Assembly: GCF_000284375.1 (NCBI RefSeq) | Contig: NC_017249.1 | Location: 5,744,001-5,808,000, forward strand | Length of the DNA stretch: 64,000 nt | Direction: 5' to 3' | Source of the DNA: Bradyrhizobium japonicum USDA 6 | GTDB taxonomy: Bacteria > Pseudomonadota > Alphaproteobacteria > Rhizobiales > Xanthobacteraceae | The notes under the pieces: generated by a model | What the model saw: the letters and a program-made list of their open reading frames with translations, nothing else | Databases searched by the model: none | What the model was told of the DNA's origin: nothing | Position numbers and translations under genes: made by a program | Shown here: in pieces, positions 1 to 8,258 of the stretch | How positions within the stretch are numbered: the first letter of the stretch is position 1 | Layout of the letters: every line of letters begins with the position of its first letter

Positions 1-1
1 G

Positions 2-1093
2 CACCCTGTCATCACAGTCGATACCGAGTTCCTACGCGAGACCACCTACTACCCGCTGCTGTGCGTGGTGCAGATGGCGAGCGCCGAGGAAGCCGTGGTG
101 ATCGACACCCTGGCCGAGGGCATCGACCTCAAGCCGTTCTTCGACCTGATGGGCAACGAGGGCGTGCTGAAGGTATTCCATGCCGCCCGCCAGGACATCG
201 AGATCATCTGGCACCAGGCCAGCATCATCCCGCACCCGGTGTTCGACACCCAGGTCGCGGCCATGGTGCTCGGCTATGGCGACAGCATCGCCTATGACGC
301 GCTGGTCGAGAAGGTCACCGGCCACCGCCCGGACAAGACCCACCGCTTCACCGACTGGTCGCGCCGGCCGCTGACGAAAGAGCAGATGCACTACGCGGTG
401 TCCGACGTCACGCACCTGCGCGACGTGTTCGCCGCGCTCGATGCCGACCTCAAGAAGCGGCGCCGCAGCGAGTGGGTCTCCATCGAGATGGAGGTTTTGA
501 CCTCGCCCCGCACTTACGACTTCCACCCCGAGCGCGCCTGGGAACGGCTGAAGACGCGGGTCCGCAAGCCCAAGGACCTCGCGGTCCTGATGGAAGTCGC
601 GGCCTGGCGCGAGCAGGAAGCGCAGAGCCGCGACGTGCCGCGCGGCCGCGTGCTGCGCGATGAAGCCATCAGCGACATCGCGACCCACGCGCCGAACACG
701 CTGGAGAAGCTCGCCCATCTGCGCTCGGTGCCGAAGGGGTTCGAGAAATCCAAATGGGGCGCGGACATCGTCGCCGCGGTCGACCGCGGGCTGGCGCGGG
801 ACTTTGCAACGCTGCCGAAGCTGGAGAAGCCGCGCAACAACAACAATGGCGCCGCCATCGTCGAGCTGTTGAAGGTCCTGCTGCGCATGACCGCGGAGCG
901 CCACGCGGTCGCCAGCAAGGTGATCGCCACCGTCGACGATCTCGAAGAGATCGCAGCCGACGACGAGGCCGACGTCCCCGCCCTGCGCGGCTGGCGCCGC
1001 GAGCTGTTCGGCGATGCCGCCTTGAAACTCAAGCGCGGCGAGCTGGCTCTCGCGATCGAGAAGGGTCGCGTGATCGGGGTTCAGCGGGCGTAA
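2..1093 (+). CDS. rnd: Ribonuclease D, 5' end outside the window
   Basis: A 3'-5' exoribonuclease of the DEDD family that trims tRNA precursors and other stable RNAs. The open frame runs from base 2 with no start, so roughly the first 20 residues lie upstream; 363 residues are visible. Exo motif I is seen as [12 protein letters not shown] right at the window edge (Asp and Glu at visible residues 7 and 9). Motif II is [10 protein letters not shown] near residue 60, and motif III is YAVSDVTHL near residue 135. The rest holds the HRDC region, with [25 protein letters not shown] sequence around residue 205. Length and motif order fit the family. It converges on the aminotransferase gene, with a palindromic repeat between them. 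The ATG at 65 is internal and would remove motif I, so it is not the start. Confidence 0.95.
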   Translation, partial: HPVITVDTEFLRETTYYPLLCVVQMASAEEAVVIDTLAEGIDLKPFFDLMGNEGVLKVFHAARQDIEIIWHQASIIPHPVFDTQVAAMVLGYGDSIAYDALVEKVTGHRPDKTHRFTDWSRRPLTKEQMHYAVSDVTHLRDVFAALDADLKKRRRSEWVSIEMEVLTSPRTYDFHPERAWERLKTRVRKPKDLAVLMEVAAWREQEAQSRDVPRGRVLRDEAISDIATHAPNTLEKLAHLRSVPKGFEKSKWGADIVAAVDRGLARDFATLPKLEKPRNNNNGAAIVELLKVLLRMTAERHAVASKVIATVDDLEEIAADDEADVPALRGWRRELFGDAALKLKRGELALAIEKGRVIGVQRA

Positions 1094-1109
1094 TTGGCTA
1101 AGCCGTCAT

Positions 1110-1236
1110 TGAGGTGCGAGACGTGCGGTGCGAAGCATCGCGCGCCGAGCCTCGAAGGATAAGCAGCCCCGCTGCTGCCGCTCCGAGAGCACCGGGCCGT
1201 CGCCCTTCGAGGCTCGCCGAAGAGGCGAGCACCTCA
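1110..1236. repeat. REP-like nested palindromic element between convergent genes
   Basis: Nested inverted repeats fill the gap between rnd and the aminotransferase. Outer arms TGAGGTGC (1110-1117) and GCACCTCA (1229-1236) are perfect. A 13-bp perfect pair CGAGCCTCGAAGG (1146-1158) matches CCTTCGAGGCTCG (1204-1216). Two internal hairpins are AGCAGC-CCC-GCTGCT near 1170 and GCTCGCC (1212-1218) with GGCGAGC (1224-1230). I recognise the phrase around CTTCGAGGCTCGCC as a frequent intergenic motif in Bradyrhizobium; that is memory, not a search. It may also act as a transcription end for both genes. Confidence 0.7.
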
Positions 1237-1300
1237 GGGGGACGGTGTTGGATTTGGGCTAGCTGCTTCCAGATCGTCATCGCAATGACGAAGAGAGAGC

Positions 1301-2683
1301 TTACGCCGGCGTTAGCTTCGCCACTTCCGGCTTCATGTCGTTCAGCACGCCCGTGATCGCCGCGATCAGCTCGTCGATCTGAGCCTTGGTGACGATCAGC
1401 GGCGGGCAGATGGCGATGGCATCCAGCATGTTGCGCGAGATCACGCCGCGCTCCTGGAGCATGCGGCTGGCGATGCCGCCGACGGCGCCGGGTGTGCTGG
1501 CGGCCGTCTTGCGTCCCTTGTCGAGCACGAGCTCGATCGCCGCGATCATGCCGACGCCGCGGACCTCGCCGACCAGCGGATGGCTGGTGAGCTCGCGCAG
1601 CTTGCCCTGCATGTAGCCGCCGAGCTCGGCGGCGTGCGCGACCAGGCCGCGCTCCTCGATGATCTTGAGATTCTCCAGCGCGATGGCCGAGCCGACGGGA
1701 TGGCCGCCCGCGGTGAAACCATGGCCGAGCACGCCGATCTTGTTGCTCTCGTCCGCGATCGGCTCGAACATGCGATCGTTCAGGATGATCGCCGACAGCG
1801 GGAAATAGCTCGAGGTGATCTGCTTGGAAACCACCATCACGTCCGGCTTGATGCCGTAGGTCTCGCAGCCGAACATCTTGCCGGTGCGTCCGAAGCCGCA
1901 GATGACCTCATCTGCGACCAGCAGGATGTCGTACTTCTTCAGGACGGCCTGGATCTTTTCCCAATAGGTCGCCGGCGGCACGACGACGCCGCCCGCGCCC
2001 ATCACCGGCTCGCCGAAGAAGGCCGCGATCGTATCCGGTCCCTCCTTCTGGATCAGCGCGTCGAGCTCCTCGGCCCGGCGCGTCGCGAACGCCTCCTCGC
2101 TCTCACCGGGCGCGCCGTCCTTGTAGAAATGCGGCGAGCCCGTGTGCAGGATGTTGGGTAACGGCAGGTCGAACGAGCGGTGGTTGTTCGGCAGGCCGGT
2201 GAGGCTTGCCGAGGCAATGGTGACGCCGTGATAGGCGCGCATCCGGCTGATGATCTTCTTGCGCTGCGGCTGGCCAAGCGAATTGGAGCGATAGGCGATC
2301 AGCTTGAGGACGGTGTCGTTCGCCTCCGAGCCGGAATTGGTGAAGAACACCTTGCTCATCGGCACCGGCGCGAGCGCCACCAGCTTCTCGGCGAGGTCGA
2401 TCGAGGGCCCGTGCGATTTGGCGGAGAACGTATGGTAGAACGGCAGCGCCAACATCTGCTTGTGCGCCGCCTCGACCAGCCGCTTCTCGTTGAAGCCGAG
2501 CCCGACGCTCCACAGGCCGGCCATGGCCTCGAAATAGCGCTTGCCCGACGCGTCGAACACGTAAGGGCCCTCGCCGCGCTCGATCACCAGCGGACCGGCC
2601 TGCTGATGCGCGCGCGCGTTGGTATAGGAATGGAGCTGGTAGGCCACATCCCGGGCCTCTTGCGAATTGGGCAGCATGGACAT
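1301..2683 (-). CDS. Class III (omega-type) PLP-dependent aminotransferase
   Basis: A fold-type I, subgroup II aminotransferase that probably moves an amino group from an omega-amino acid or amine to pyruvate or another keto acid. The 460 residues show the class III pattern: substrate-entry region YVFDASGKRYFEAMAGLWS, the segment FFTNSGSEANDTVLKL that binds cofactor phosphate, DEVICGFGRTG with the PLP-ring aspartate, and VVSKQITSSYFPLSA with the Schiff-base lysine. I chose the ATG at 2683 because GAGGAA lies about nine bases upstream; an ATG at 2719 would add 12 residues but lacks a good ribosome site. The exact substrate cannot be told. The neighbouring transporter and monooxygenase hint at catabolism, but the gene is on its own transcript side and the link is inference. 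Confidence 0.9.
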   Translation of the reverse strand: MSMLPNSQEARDVAYQLHSYTNARAHQQAGPLVIERGEGPYVFDASGKRYFEAMAGLWSVGLGFNEKRLVEAAHKQMLALPFYHTFSAKSHGPSIDLAEKLVALAPVPMSKVFFTNSGSEANDTVLKLIAYRSNSLGQPQRKKIISRMRAYHGVTIASASLTGLPNNHRSFDLPLPNILHTGSPHFYKDGAPGESEEAFATRRAEELDALIQKEGPDTIAAFFGEPVMGAGGVVVPPATYWEKIQAVLKKYDILLVADEVICGFGRTGKMFGCETYGIKPDVMVVSKQITSSYFPLSAIILNDRMFEPIADESNKIGVLGHGFTAGGHPVGSAIALENLKIIEERGLVAHAAELGGYMQGKLRELTSHPLVGEVRGVGMIAAIELVLDKGRKTAASTPGAVGGIASRMLQERGVISRNMLDAIAICPPLIVTKAQIDELIAAITGVLNDMKPEVAKLTPA

Positions 2684-2880
2684 TGCGGGATTCCTCAACG
2701 GTGCGTCATTGGAGGTCATGACGCAGACCTGTCCAAACGACGAGCTTGTCCAAAGAAAACGTCGACATCTTGGCTATTGCGGCAGGCCGCAACTTGCAAC
2801 GTCATTTCGTTGGCAACAAGCGCACACGAGCGTTGCAGGAAAGCAGCGCTGGCACTTCGGCACAGGATATATCGCCTCGG

Positions 2881-4211
2881 CTAGCCTCGCCGTGCCAGCA
2901 CGAAGGCCGCCGCCGCAGCGATCAATGCCGGGACGGCCGCAGCGCCAAACAGCGGCTGCGGTCCCATGTCGCGGGCCAGCATCACGCCGCCGATCAAAGG
3001 CCCCACGATCGAGCCGATGCGGCCAATGCCCAGCGCCCAGCCCACGCCGGTCGACCTGATCGCCGTCGGATAGAAAGTCGCCGTCAGCGCGTTCGAGGCG
3101 ATCTGTCCCCCGACGATGCAAAATCCCGACGCGAAGATCGCGATCGTGATCAGGACGATCGAATGGCTGGCCATGCCGACGCCCGCAACCGCGACCGCCG
3201 CCACGAGATAAGTCAGCGACAGCGCGCGAAACGAGAAGCGGTCGATGAACTGGCCGAGCGTGAACGTGCCGACCACGCCGCCAACCTGGAGCATCGCACC
3301 AATCGCGGCCGCGCCCGAGACTGACACGCCGAGATCGTTCAGCACGGTGGGTAGCCAATTCGACAGCAGATACAGGTCGAGCAGGCTCATGAAGAACACG
3401 ACCCAGAGCAGAACCGTCACCGATGCGCGCCCCTCGGCGAACAAATGCGCGACGGGCAATCCCGACAATTTGGGCTCCTGGACCACGAATTTGGCATTGC
3501 CGGCGAAGGATACTCCCGGGGCTAGCTTTTGCAGGAGGTTCGCCACCTCGCGGTCGCGGCCGCCCATCATCGCCAGGAACCGGATCGACTCCGGCAACGC
3601 CTTGAAGAGGAAGGCCAGAAGCAGCAGCGGCACGACGCCGCCGACGAGGAACACCGAGCGCCAGCCGAAAGCCGGGATCATGGCGGCTGCCAGCAGCCCG
3701 CCCAGGGCCGCACCGATCGAAAAGCCTGCGAACATGATCATGACCATGGTGGCGCGGCGGCGATGCGGGCTGAATTCGGAGGTCAGCGCAATCGCATTGG
3801 GCATCGCACCGCCGAGACCAAGACCGGTCAGAACGCGCAACGCGATCAGCCAGGTCGTATCCACCGCGAGCACGGTGAGCAGCGTCCCGATGCCGAACAC
3901 CAGCGTGCTTGCAAGGATGATGCGGCGGCGACCGATCCTGTCGGCCATCGGACCGAAGATCAGGGCGCCGATCATGAGACCCAGAAGCCCCGCGCTGAAC
4001 ACCGGACCGAGGCTGCCCGCGCCAGCTTCCATTCCTGCGCGACTGCAGGAGCGACATAACCGATCGCCTGGGTGTCGAAGCCGTCGATGAACAGCACTGC
4101 GGCGCAGACGAGCAGAACCCGGATCTGAAAGGCGCCGACCGGTTGACGATCGACATAGGCGGGAACGTCGACCGTGCCCGACACGATCTTGTCCGTAGCT
4201 GTGACGGCCAT
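2881..4211 (-). pseudogene. MFS transporter, AAHS (aromatic acid:H+ symporter) type, frameshifted
   Basis: A 12-helix major facilitator carrier resembling PcaK/BenK carriers of aromatic acids. The N-terminal part starts at the ATG at 4211 (GGGGAGGGG upstream) and contains AAVLFIDGFDTQAIGYVAPA, the helix-1 motif of AAHS carriers. It then leaves frame near 4010. The rest, including GPMADRIGRRRI (loop 2-3 motif) and LPESIRFL, continues in the next frame to the stop at 2881. Adding one base around 4007-4014 restores a protein of about 443 residues, normal for the family, with the join reading ARAALGPVFSAG. Both halves are otherwise intact and conserved in character. So this is either a sequencing error or a very recent mutation. 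It is divergent from the IclR gene, with a shared operator between them. Confidence 0.8.
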
Positions 4212-4255
4212 GCCCAACCCCTCCCCGGCAGCTCTTGCACTATCATTCTTCTTAA

Positions 4256-4274
4256 AATCTCTTATAGTGAGATT
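4256..4274. promoter_or_regulatory. IclR operator, copy 1 (transporter/regulator intergenic)
   Basis: The 19-bp AATCTCTTATAGTGAGATT has perfect 6-bp inverted arms (AATCTC/GAGATT) around 7 bases. It lies 45 bp upstream of the transporter ATG and about 90 bp upstream of the regulator start. The same arms and spacing recur at 5124-5142. This is the expected architecture for one IclR dimer site controlling a divergent pair. Confidence 0.75.
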
Positions 4275-4358
4275 ATTACGAAGGCAAGCCGCTGCCGTGC
4301 GGCCGTTTTGCGGCCGGCGCGAATGCGGGTATCACGGCGAATACGCGAAGCTGGATCG

Positions 4359-4366
4359 AATCTCAC
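4359..4366 (+). promoter_or_regulatory. Operator half-site at the regulator start codon
   Basis: AATCTCAC is identical to the left arm of the 5124 operator and ends one base before the TTG start of the IclR gene. No matching right arm follows, so it is only a half-site. It could add autoregulation or be chance. Confidence 0.35.
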
Positions 4367-5125
4367 TTGGTCAAAGCAAACAGTCAGGATCGGGTTCTTG
4401 CCGTGCTCGATCTCTTCACCGAGGCACGGCCGCAATGGTCGCCCGAAGAGCTGATGAAGGAGCTCGGCTACACGAGGCCGACGCTGTATCGCTATCTGAA
4501 GAGCTTGAAGGACAGCGGCTTCGTGATGCCGACGCGCGGCGGCCGGTTCGCGCTTGGCCCGCGCGTGGTGGAGATGGACTATCTCAGCCGCCGTTCGGAT
4601 CCGCTGATCGCAGCAGCCACCCCGCATCTGGAGCGGCTGTCGGCCGCGCACCCCTGTACGGCCCTGGTCGTGCGCTGGTATGGCGAAAAGATGCTGTGCG
4701 TGGCTTCAATCGCTTCCGTCGTGAATCCCGTGAGCAGCTATCCGCGCGGCCGACCGATGGCGATGGGACGCGGCGCAATCGCGCGCTCGATCATGGCCTT
4801 TCTGCCCAAGCAGCGCGTGATGCCACTGGTGACGCGCTATGCCGCCGATCTGCGCAGCGTCGGCGTCGGCGACACTTCCGACGAAATCCTGGCAGCGCTG
4901 AAACGCGTGCGGCGCGCCGGCGTCGCGGTTGCCTTTGGCGAAGTGACACCGGGCGCGGTCGGGATCGCCGCGCCGATCCTCGATGCGGGCTACCCGATCG
5001 CGAGCCTCTGCATCACGATCGCCGGACCACATGCCAAGGGCGAGTTGATCGATCGCATCAGCGCTGAGGTCCGCGAAGCGGCCCGGCAGATCTCCGAGGC
5101 CGCGACAGACGACATCACACCATAA
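4367..5125 (+). CDS. IclR-family transcriptional regulator
   Basis: A DNA-binding regulator with an N-terminal winged helix-turn-helix and a C-terminal IclR effector-binding domain (252 residues, normal size). The HTH is at about residues 10-60 (SPEELMKELGYTRPTLYRYL). The effector domain shows SSYPRGRPMAMGRGAIARSI and, near the end, GIAAPILDAGYPIASLCITI, the two most conserved IclR stretches. The start is a TTG at 4367; the nearby ATG at 4323 is in another frame. Its position between the divergent transporter and the monooxygenase, with the same palindrome before each, suggests it controls both and itself, with an aromatic acid as likely effector. Whether it activates or represses cannot be told. 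Confidence 0.9.
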   Translation: MVKANSQDRVLAVLDLFTEARPQWSPEELMKELGYTRPTLYRYLKSLKDSGFVMPTRGGRFALGPRVVEMDYLSRRSDPLIAAATPHLERLSAAHPCTALVVRWYGEKMLCVASIASVVNPVSSYPRGRPMAMGRGAIARSIMAFLPKQRVMPLVTRYAADLRSVGVGDTSDEILAALKRVRRAGVAVAFGEVTPGAVGIAAPILDAGYPIASLCITIAGPHAKGELIDRISAEVREAARQISEAATDDITP

Positions 5126-5142
5126 TCTCACTATGTGAGATT
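5124..5142. promoter_or_regulatory. IclR operator, copy 2 (monooxygenase promoter)
   Basis: AATCTCACTATGTGAGATT is an 8-3-8 perfect palindrome that shares its arms and 19-bp length with the 4256 site. It overlaps the last bases of the IclR stop codon and lies about 80 bp before the monooxygenase start. TTGACG follows at about 5147, so the site would sit at or just upstream of a promoter. Confidence 0.8.
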
Positions 5143-5220
5143 TTACTTGACGATATCCCTGCGACGTCTCATGAGGACGAGCGATCGCGCGTCGCGCGAT
5201 GACAATCGTGGGGAAGCGAT

Positions 5221-6813
5221 GTGAGGCAGGCTTCAGTGGACAGCGACGCGCCCGTCGTGATCGTCGGCGGCGGACCGGTCGGGATGGGTCTGGCGATCGG
5301 CCTTGGCCAGCGCGGCATCAAGACCATCGTCGTGGAACGCCACGAACAGCCGCAGCCGATCCCCAAGGGACAGAACCTCACACAGCGGACGATGGAGCAT
5401 TTCCATTTCTGGGGCGCGGAGGCAGCGTTGCGCGCGGCCCGCACCATTCCTCCCGACTACGGCATTGGCGGAATGACCAGCTACGGGACGCTGCTGAGCG
5501 GCTACAATTACAACTGGCTGCAGCGCGAGCTCGTCCGCCCCTTCTATTTCACCGACAACGAACGCCTGCCGCAATACGCGACCGAAGCCGTGTTGCGGCA
5601 ACGGGCGGCACAGCTTCCGTCCGTTGACCTGCGATACGGCTGGACCTGCCGGGATGTCCGGCCCGACGCCGAGGGCGTGAGCCTCGACATCGAAAGTCGC
5701 GACGGGATGACAGAGAGCCTTCGCGCCGACTACGTGATCGGCTGCGATGGCAGCCGATCGATCGTGCGCGAACGCGCCGGCATCACCCAGACCCGCTCCG
5801 ACCATGACCGGCTGATGGTGCTGCTGGTGTTTCGCTCTGTCGAATTGCATCGACTGCTCGAGGCCTTTCCAGGCAAGTCGTTCTACAGCGTGCTGCATCC
5901 GGACCTCGAGGGCTATTGGAAGTTCTTCGGCCGGGTCGATCTCGGCAGCACCTGGTTCTTCCATGCCCCCGTTCCCGCGGACACCACCGCCGACAATTTC
6001 GATTTCCGACGCTTGCTGCACGATGCCGCCGGCGCACAATTCGACATCGAGTTCGAGCACATCGGATTCTGGGATCTTCGCTTCACGGTCGCGGACAGCT
6101 ACCGCGCAGGCCGCGTCTTCGTCGCCGGAGATGCCGCGCACAGCCATCCGCCTTATGGCGGCTATGGCATCAACACCGGCTTCGAGGACGCCGCAAATCT
6201 GGCGTGGAAGCTTGCCGCGACTCTGCAAGGCTGGGCGCCAGCCGGTCTGCTCGACAGCTACGATGCCGAGCGGCGTCCGGTGTTTGCATCCACCGCGCGC
6301 GATTTCATCGAGACGCCGATCTTCCGCGACCGCGATTTTCTTCGCCGCCACGATCCGGCGCGCGATCGGGCGGATTTCGAGGCCGCCTGGCACGAGCGGC
6401 ACTCCGGCGCGCGCGCCGAGGTCAACGCGTTCGAGCCGAATTACGAGGGGTCACCAATCGTCTTTGGTCCGGCCGGCGCTGTCTGCAGTGCGATCGGCTC
6501 ACACGCCTATCCGGCGCGCGCAGGTCATCATCTCACGCCGCAACCTCTGTCGTCAGGCAAAAACGTGTTCGAGGAATTAGGCGACGGCTTCACCTTGATC
6601 GATCTGACGGACGGCGGCGGGGCTACAGCTCTCGAGCAAGCCGCCGCGCGGCTTGGCATCCCGCTGACGGTGATCAGGGACACCGCATCGGGCGGCCGCG
6701 AGAAATACGAGGCGCGGCTGATCCTGGTGCGGCCCGATCAATTCGTTGCCTACGCAGGCGACAGCGCTGATGACGCATCCGACATCCTGATGCGCGCCAT
6801 CGGCCGATCCTGA
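5221..6813 (+). CDS. FAD-dependent aromatic monooxygenase (PheA/TfdB-like)
   Basis: A flavoprotein hydroxylase of the class A family that uses NAD(P)H and oxygen to hydroxylate a phenolic or similar ring. In 530 residues one sees the ADP-binding GxGxxG motif VVIVGGGPVGMG at about residues 11-22. The DG motif VIGCDGSRSIVRERAG is near 175, and the ribityl-binding GD motif RVFVAGDAAHSHPPYGGYG is near 298. The C-terminal thioredoxin-like extension typical of PheA/TfdB enzymes follows. The start is GTG at 5221 after GGGGAAG; a second GTG at 5236 is possible. Preceded by the IclR gene and its palindrome. The substrate is not identifiable from sequence. Confidence 0.9.
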   Translation: MRQASVDSDAPVVIVGGGPVGMGLAIGLGQRGIKTIVVERHEQPQPIPKGQNLTQRTMEHFHFWGAEAALRAARTIPPDYGIGGMTSYGTLLSGYNYNWLQRELVRPFYFTDNERLPQYATEAVLRQRAAQLPSVDLRYGWTCRDVRPDAEGVSLDIESRDGMTESLRADYVIGCDGSRSIVRERAGITQTRSDHDRLMVLLVFRSVELHRLLEAFPGKSFYSVLHPDLEGYWKFFGRVDLGSTWFFHAPVPADTTADNFDFRRLLHDAAGAQFDIEFEHIGFWDLRFTVADSYRAGRVFVAGDAAHSHPPYGGYGINTGFEDAANLAWKLAATLQGWAPAGLLDSYDAERRPVFASTARDFIETPIFRDRDFLRRHDPARDRADFEAAWHERHSGARAEVNAFEPNYEGSPIVFGPAGAVCSAIGSHAYPARAGHHLTPQPLSSGKNVFEELGDGFTLIDLTDGGGATALEQAAARLGIPLTVIRDTASGGREKYEARLILVRPDQFVAYAGDSADDASDILMRAIGRS

Positions 6814-6843
6814 GAGAAACGCCTTCGCCGCAGGCCCGAAACT

Positions 6844-7014
6844 CTACGCCGCGCCGTCGTCATCCTCTTCGGCGGCAGCGCGAGCGGCTTCCTTCACCTC
6901 CACCAGCGCCATCGAGAGCAGATAGACGGTCGTGGGCAAGCCGACGCGGCGCGCCATCTCCACGGCACGCGACAAATCGCTCGCCAGCTCCTTGAGCTCG
7001 TCCCCCCGTGACAA
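6844..7014 (-). CDS. Small acidic-tailed hypothetical protein (56 aa)
   Basis: A short open frame with coding-like composition: TTG start at 7012-7014 preceded by GGTGGG, and a stop at 6844. It contains SDLSRAVEMARRVGLPTT followed by an amphipathic helix and the tail AEEDDDGAA. The sequence looks helical and soluble, with no signal peptide or membrane segment. It lies between the monooxygenase (convergent) and the isochorismatase-like gene (same strand, 34 bp upstream), so it could be the last gene of that unit. No function can be assigned. The non-ATG start is the weakest point. Confidence 0.55.
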   Translation of the reverse strand: MSRGDELKELASDLSRAVEMARRVGLPTTVYLLSMALVEVKEAARAAAEEDDDGAA

Positions 7015-7048
7015 TGTCCCACCCCATCCATCCGCCGACCACGGTCGC

Positions 7049-7612
7049 CTAGACCGCGATGGCGCCGCTGGTTCTGATCAGTTCGGCGCTGGCATGGACT
7101 GTAGCAAAATTCCCGATCACATTCACCACCGACTGTTTGTAGGCGGCGGCATCGCCGGTGCCCGGCTGCCGGCAGGCCACGGCGTCAGTGACGATCTGGT
7201 AACGGTGGCTGCGGTGAAACCCGTCGACGGCGGTGGCCAGGATGGTTTCGTCCAGGGAAAAGCCGACCAGAATGCAGCGCACATTGCGGATATTGGACAT
7301 GTAGTCCACGAACCGCGAAGAGCTGTAGGCCGACGGCAGCGGGTGCTCGAACGTCATTTCACCCGGCCGCGGCTTCGCCTCCGCGACCCAATCGGTCAGC
7401 CTGGATGCCGGATTGAACCAGGCCGCCTGCGCGATGCGCTTCAGATGCATCACCGGCCAGAGATTGGTGCGCCACAGTGTCAGGAGCTCCAGGCAGCGCA
7501 CAGTGGCGGCTTCGCCGTCGAGGATGACATGGCGACGCCCGGGGGTCAGATATTCGACCTGGAGATCCGCACAGACCAGGATCGGCGGATCATCTGTAAT
7601 GGAAGCCAGCAT
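7049..7612 (-). CDS. Isochorismatase-like protein lacking key catalytic residues
   Basis: A cysteine-hydrolase/isochorismatase fold protein of 187 residues. The first catalytic residue is present in ILVCADLQVEYL (Asp16). The place where the nucleophilic cysteine normally stands (GxxxxxCVxxT) reads GFSLDETILAT, with threonine at residue 123. The usual lysine before SAF appears replaced in EHPLPSAY. Nicotinamidase-type hydrolysis is therefore unlikely; true isochorismatases such as EntB and PhzD also lack the cysteine, so a lyase-like or binding role remains possible. It is the third gene of a unit with two GNAT-like genes, 25 bp after the second. The start is the ATG at 7612, with a weak ribosome site. 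Confidence 0.75.
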   Translation of the reverse strand: MLASITDDPPILVCADLQVEYLTPGRRHVILDGEAATVRCLELLTLWRTNLWPVMHLKRIAQAAWFNPASRLTDWVAEAKPRPGEMTFEHPLPSAYSSSRFVDYMSNIRNVRCILVGFSLDETILATAVDGFHRSHRYQIVTDAVACRQPGTGDAAAYKQSVVNVIGNFATVHASAELIRTSGAIAV

Positions 7613-7637
7613 TGTCTTGCGCAGAGCTGCACCAATT

Positions 7638-8258
7638 TCAGTGGTCGGCGAGTGCGAGGTCCCGTAGCGGCGAAGTCACCGCCCGCCCCGCCGATGCGTC
7701 GAGCACGCCCGGCCGGTCCCAATCGCCCTCGGGACGGATGATCACATAGGGATCGCTGTCCAGCGTAATGGCGTCCGGCCCCGGCTCGATCTCCAGCAGC
7801 ATCTCCGTATAGGAGAAATCCGAGAAGGTGATCTTGCGGTTGTGACCGAGCGGCTTGGCGCCGAAATGAGCCCAGAAATCGACCAGTCGGTCCTGCGCCT
7901 GGCCGTAGATCTTGCGAAAGCCCTTGCGCTTCACGTAGTCGACGCTCGCCTGGACCAGCTTGAACGAGACGCGCGAGCGCCGATATTGGTGACGCACCGC
8001 GAGCCGCTCCACCTTGGCGAAATCCCCGAAGAAGCGTACCCGCAGGCAACCCGCAGGCTCGTTGCCGACGTAGCCGATGAAGTGCGCTGCGACCATGTCA
8101 TTGCCGTCGAACTCCTCGTCGAACGGACAATCCTGCTCGGCGAGATAGACCGCCGAGCGAATGGCGGTGACCAACATGAGGTCGTTGGGATCGCGCGCGA
8201 GGCGAATGGTGATGGCGCGGGAGTCGGGTTTGGCGAGGGGAATCCTAGTGCCGTGCAT
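7638..8258 (-). CDS. GNAT-family N-acyltransferase
   Basis: A 206-residue protein with an acyl-CoA-binding GNAT core. Motif A is seen as VERLAVRHQYRRSRVSFKLV near residues 85-105, and ACLRVRFFGDFA-like strands precede it. The C-terminal 60 residues are an extension with VIIRPEGDWDRP. Start at ATG 8258, preceded by AAGGAG, which places it 14 bases inside the end of the upstream gene and implies translational coupling. An upstream start at 8366 is possible but would overlap the neighbour by 122 bases. The substrate is unknown. The arrangement as second gene after another GNAT-like gene and divergent from a LysR regulator suggests a small-molecule or peptide modification pathway. Confidence 0.75.
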   Translation of the reverse strand: MHGTRIPLAKPDSRAITIRLARDPNDLMLVTAIRSAVYLAEQDCPFDEEFDGNDMVAAHFIGYVGNEPAGCLRVRFFGDFAKVERLAVRHQYRRSRVSFKLVQASVDYVKRKGFRKIYGQAQDRLVDFWAHFGAKPLGHNRKITFSDFSYTEMLLEIEPGPDAITLDSDPYVIIRPEGDWDRPGVLDASAGRAVTSPLRDLALADH

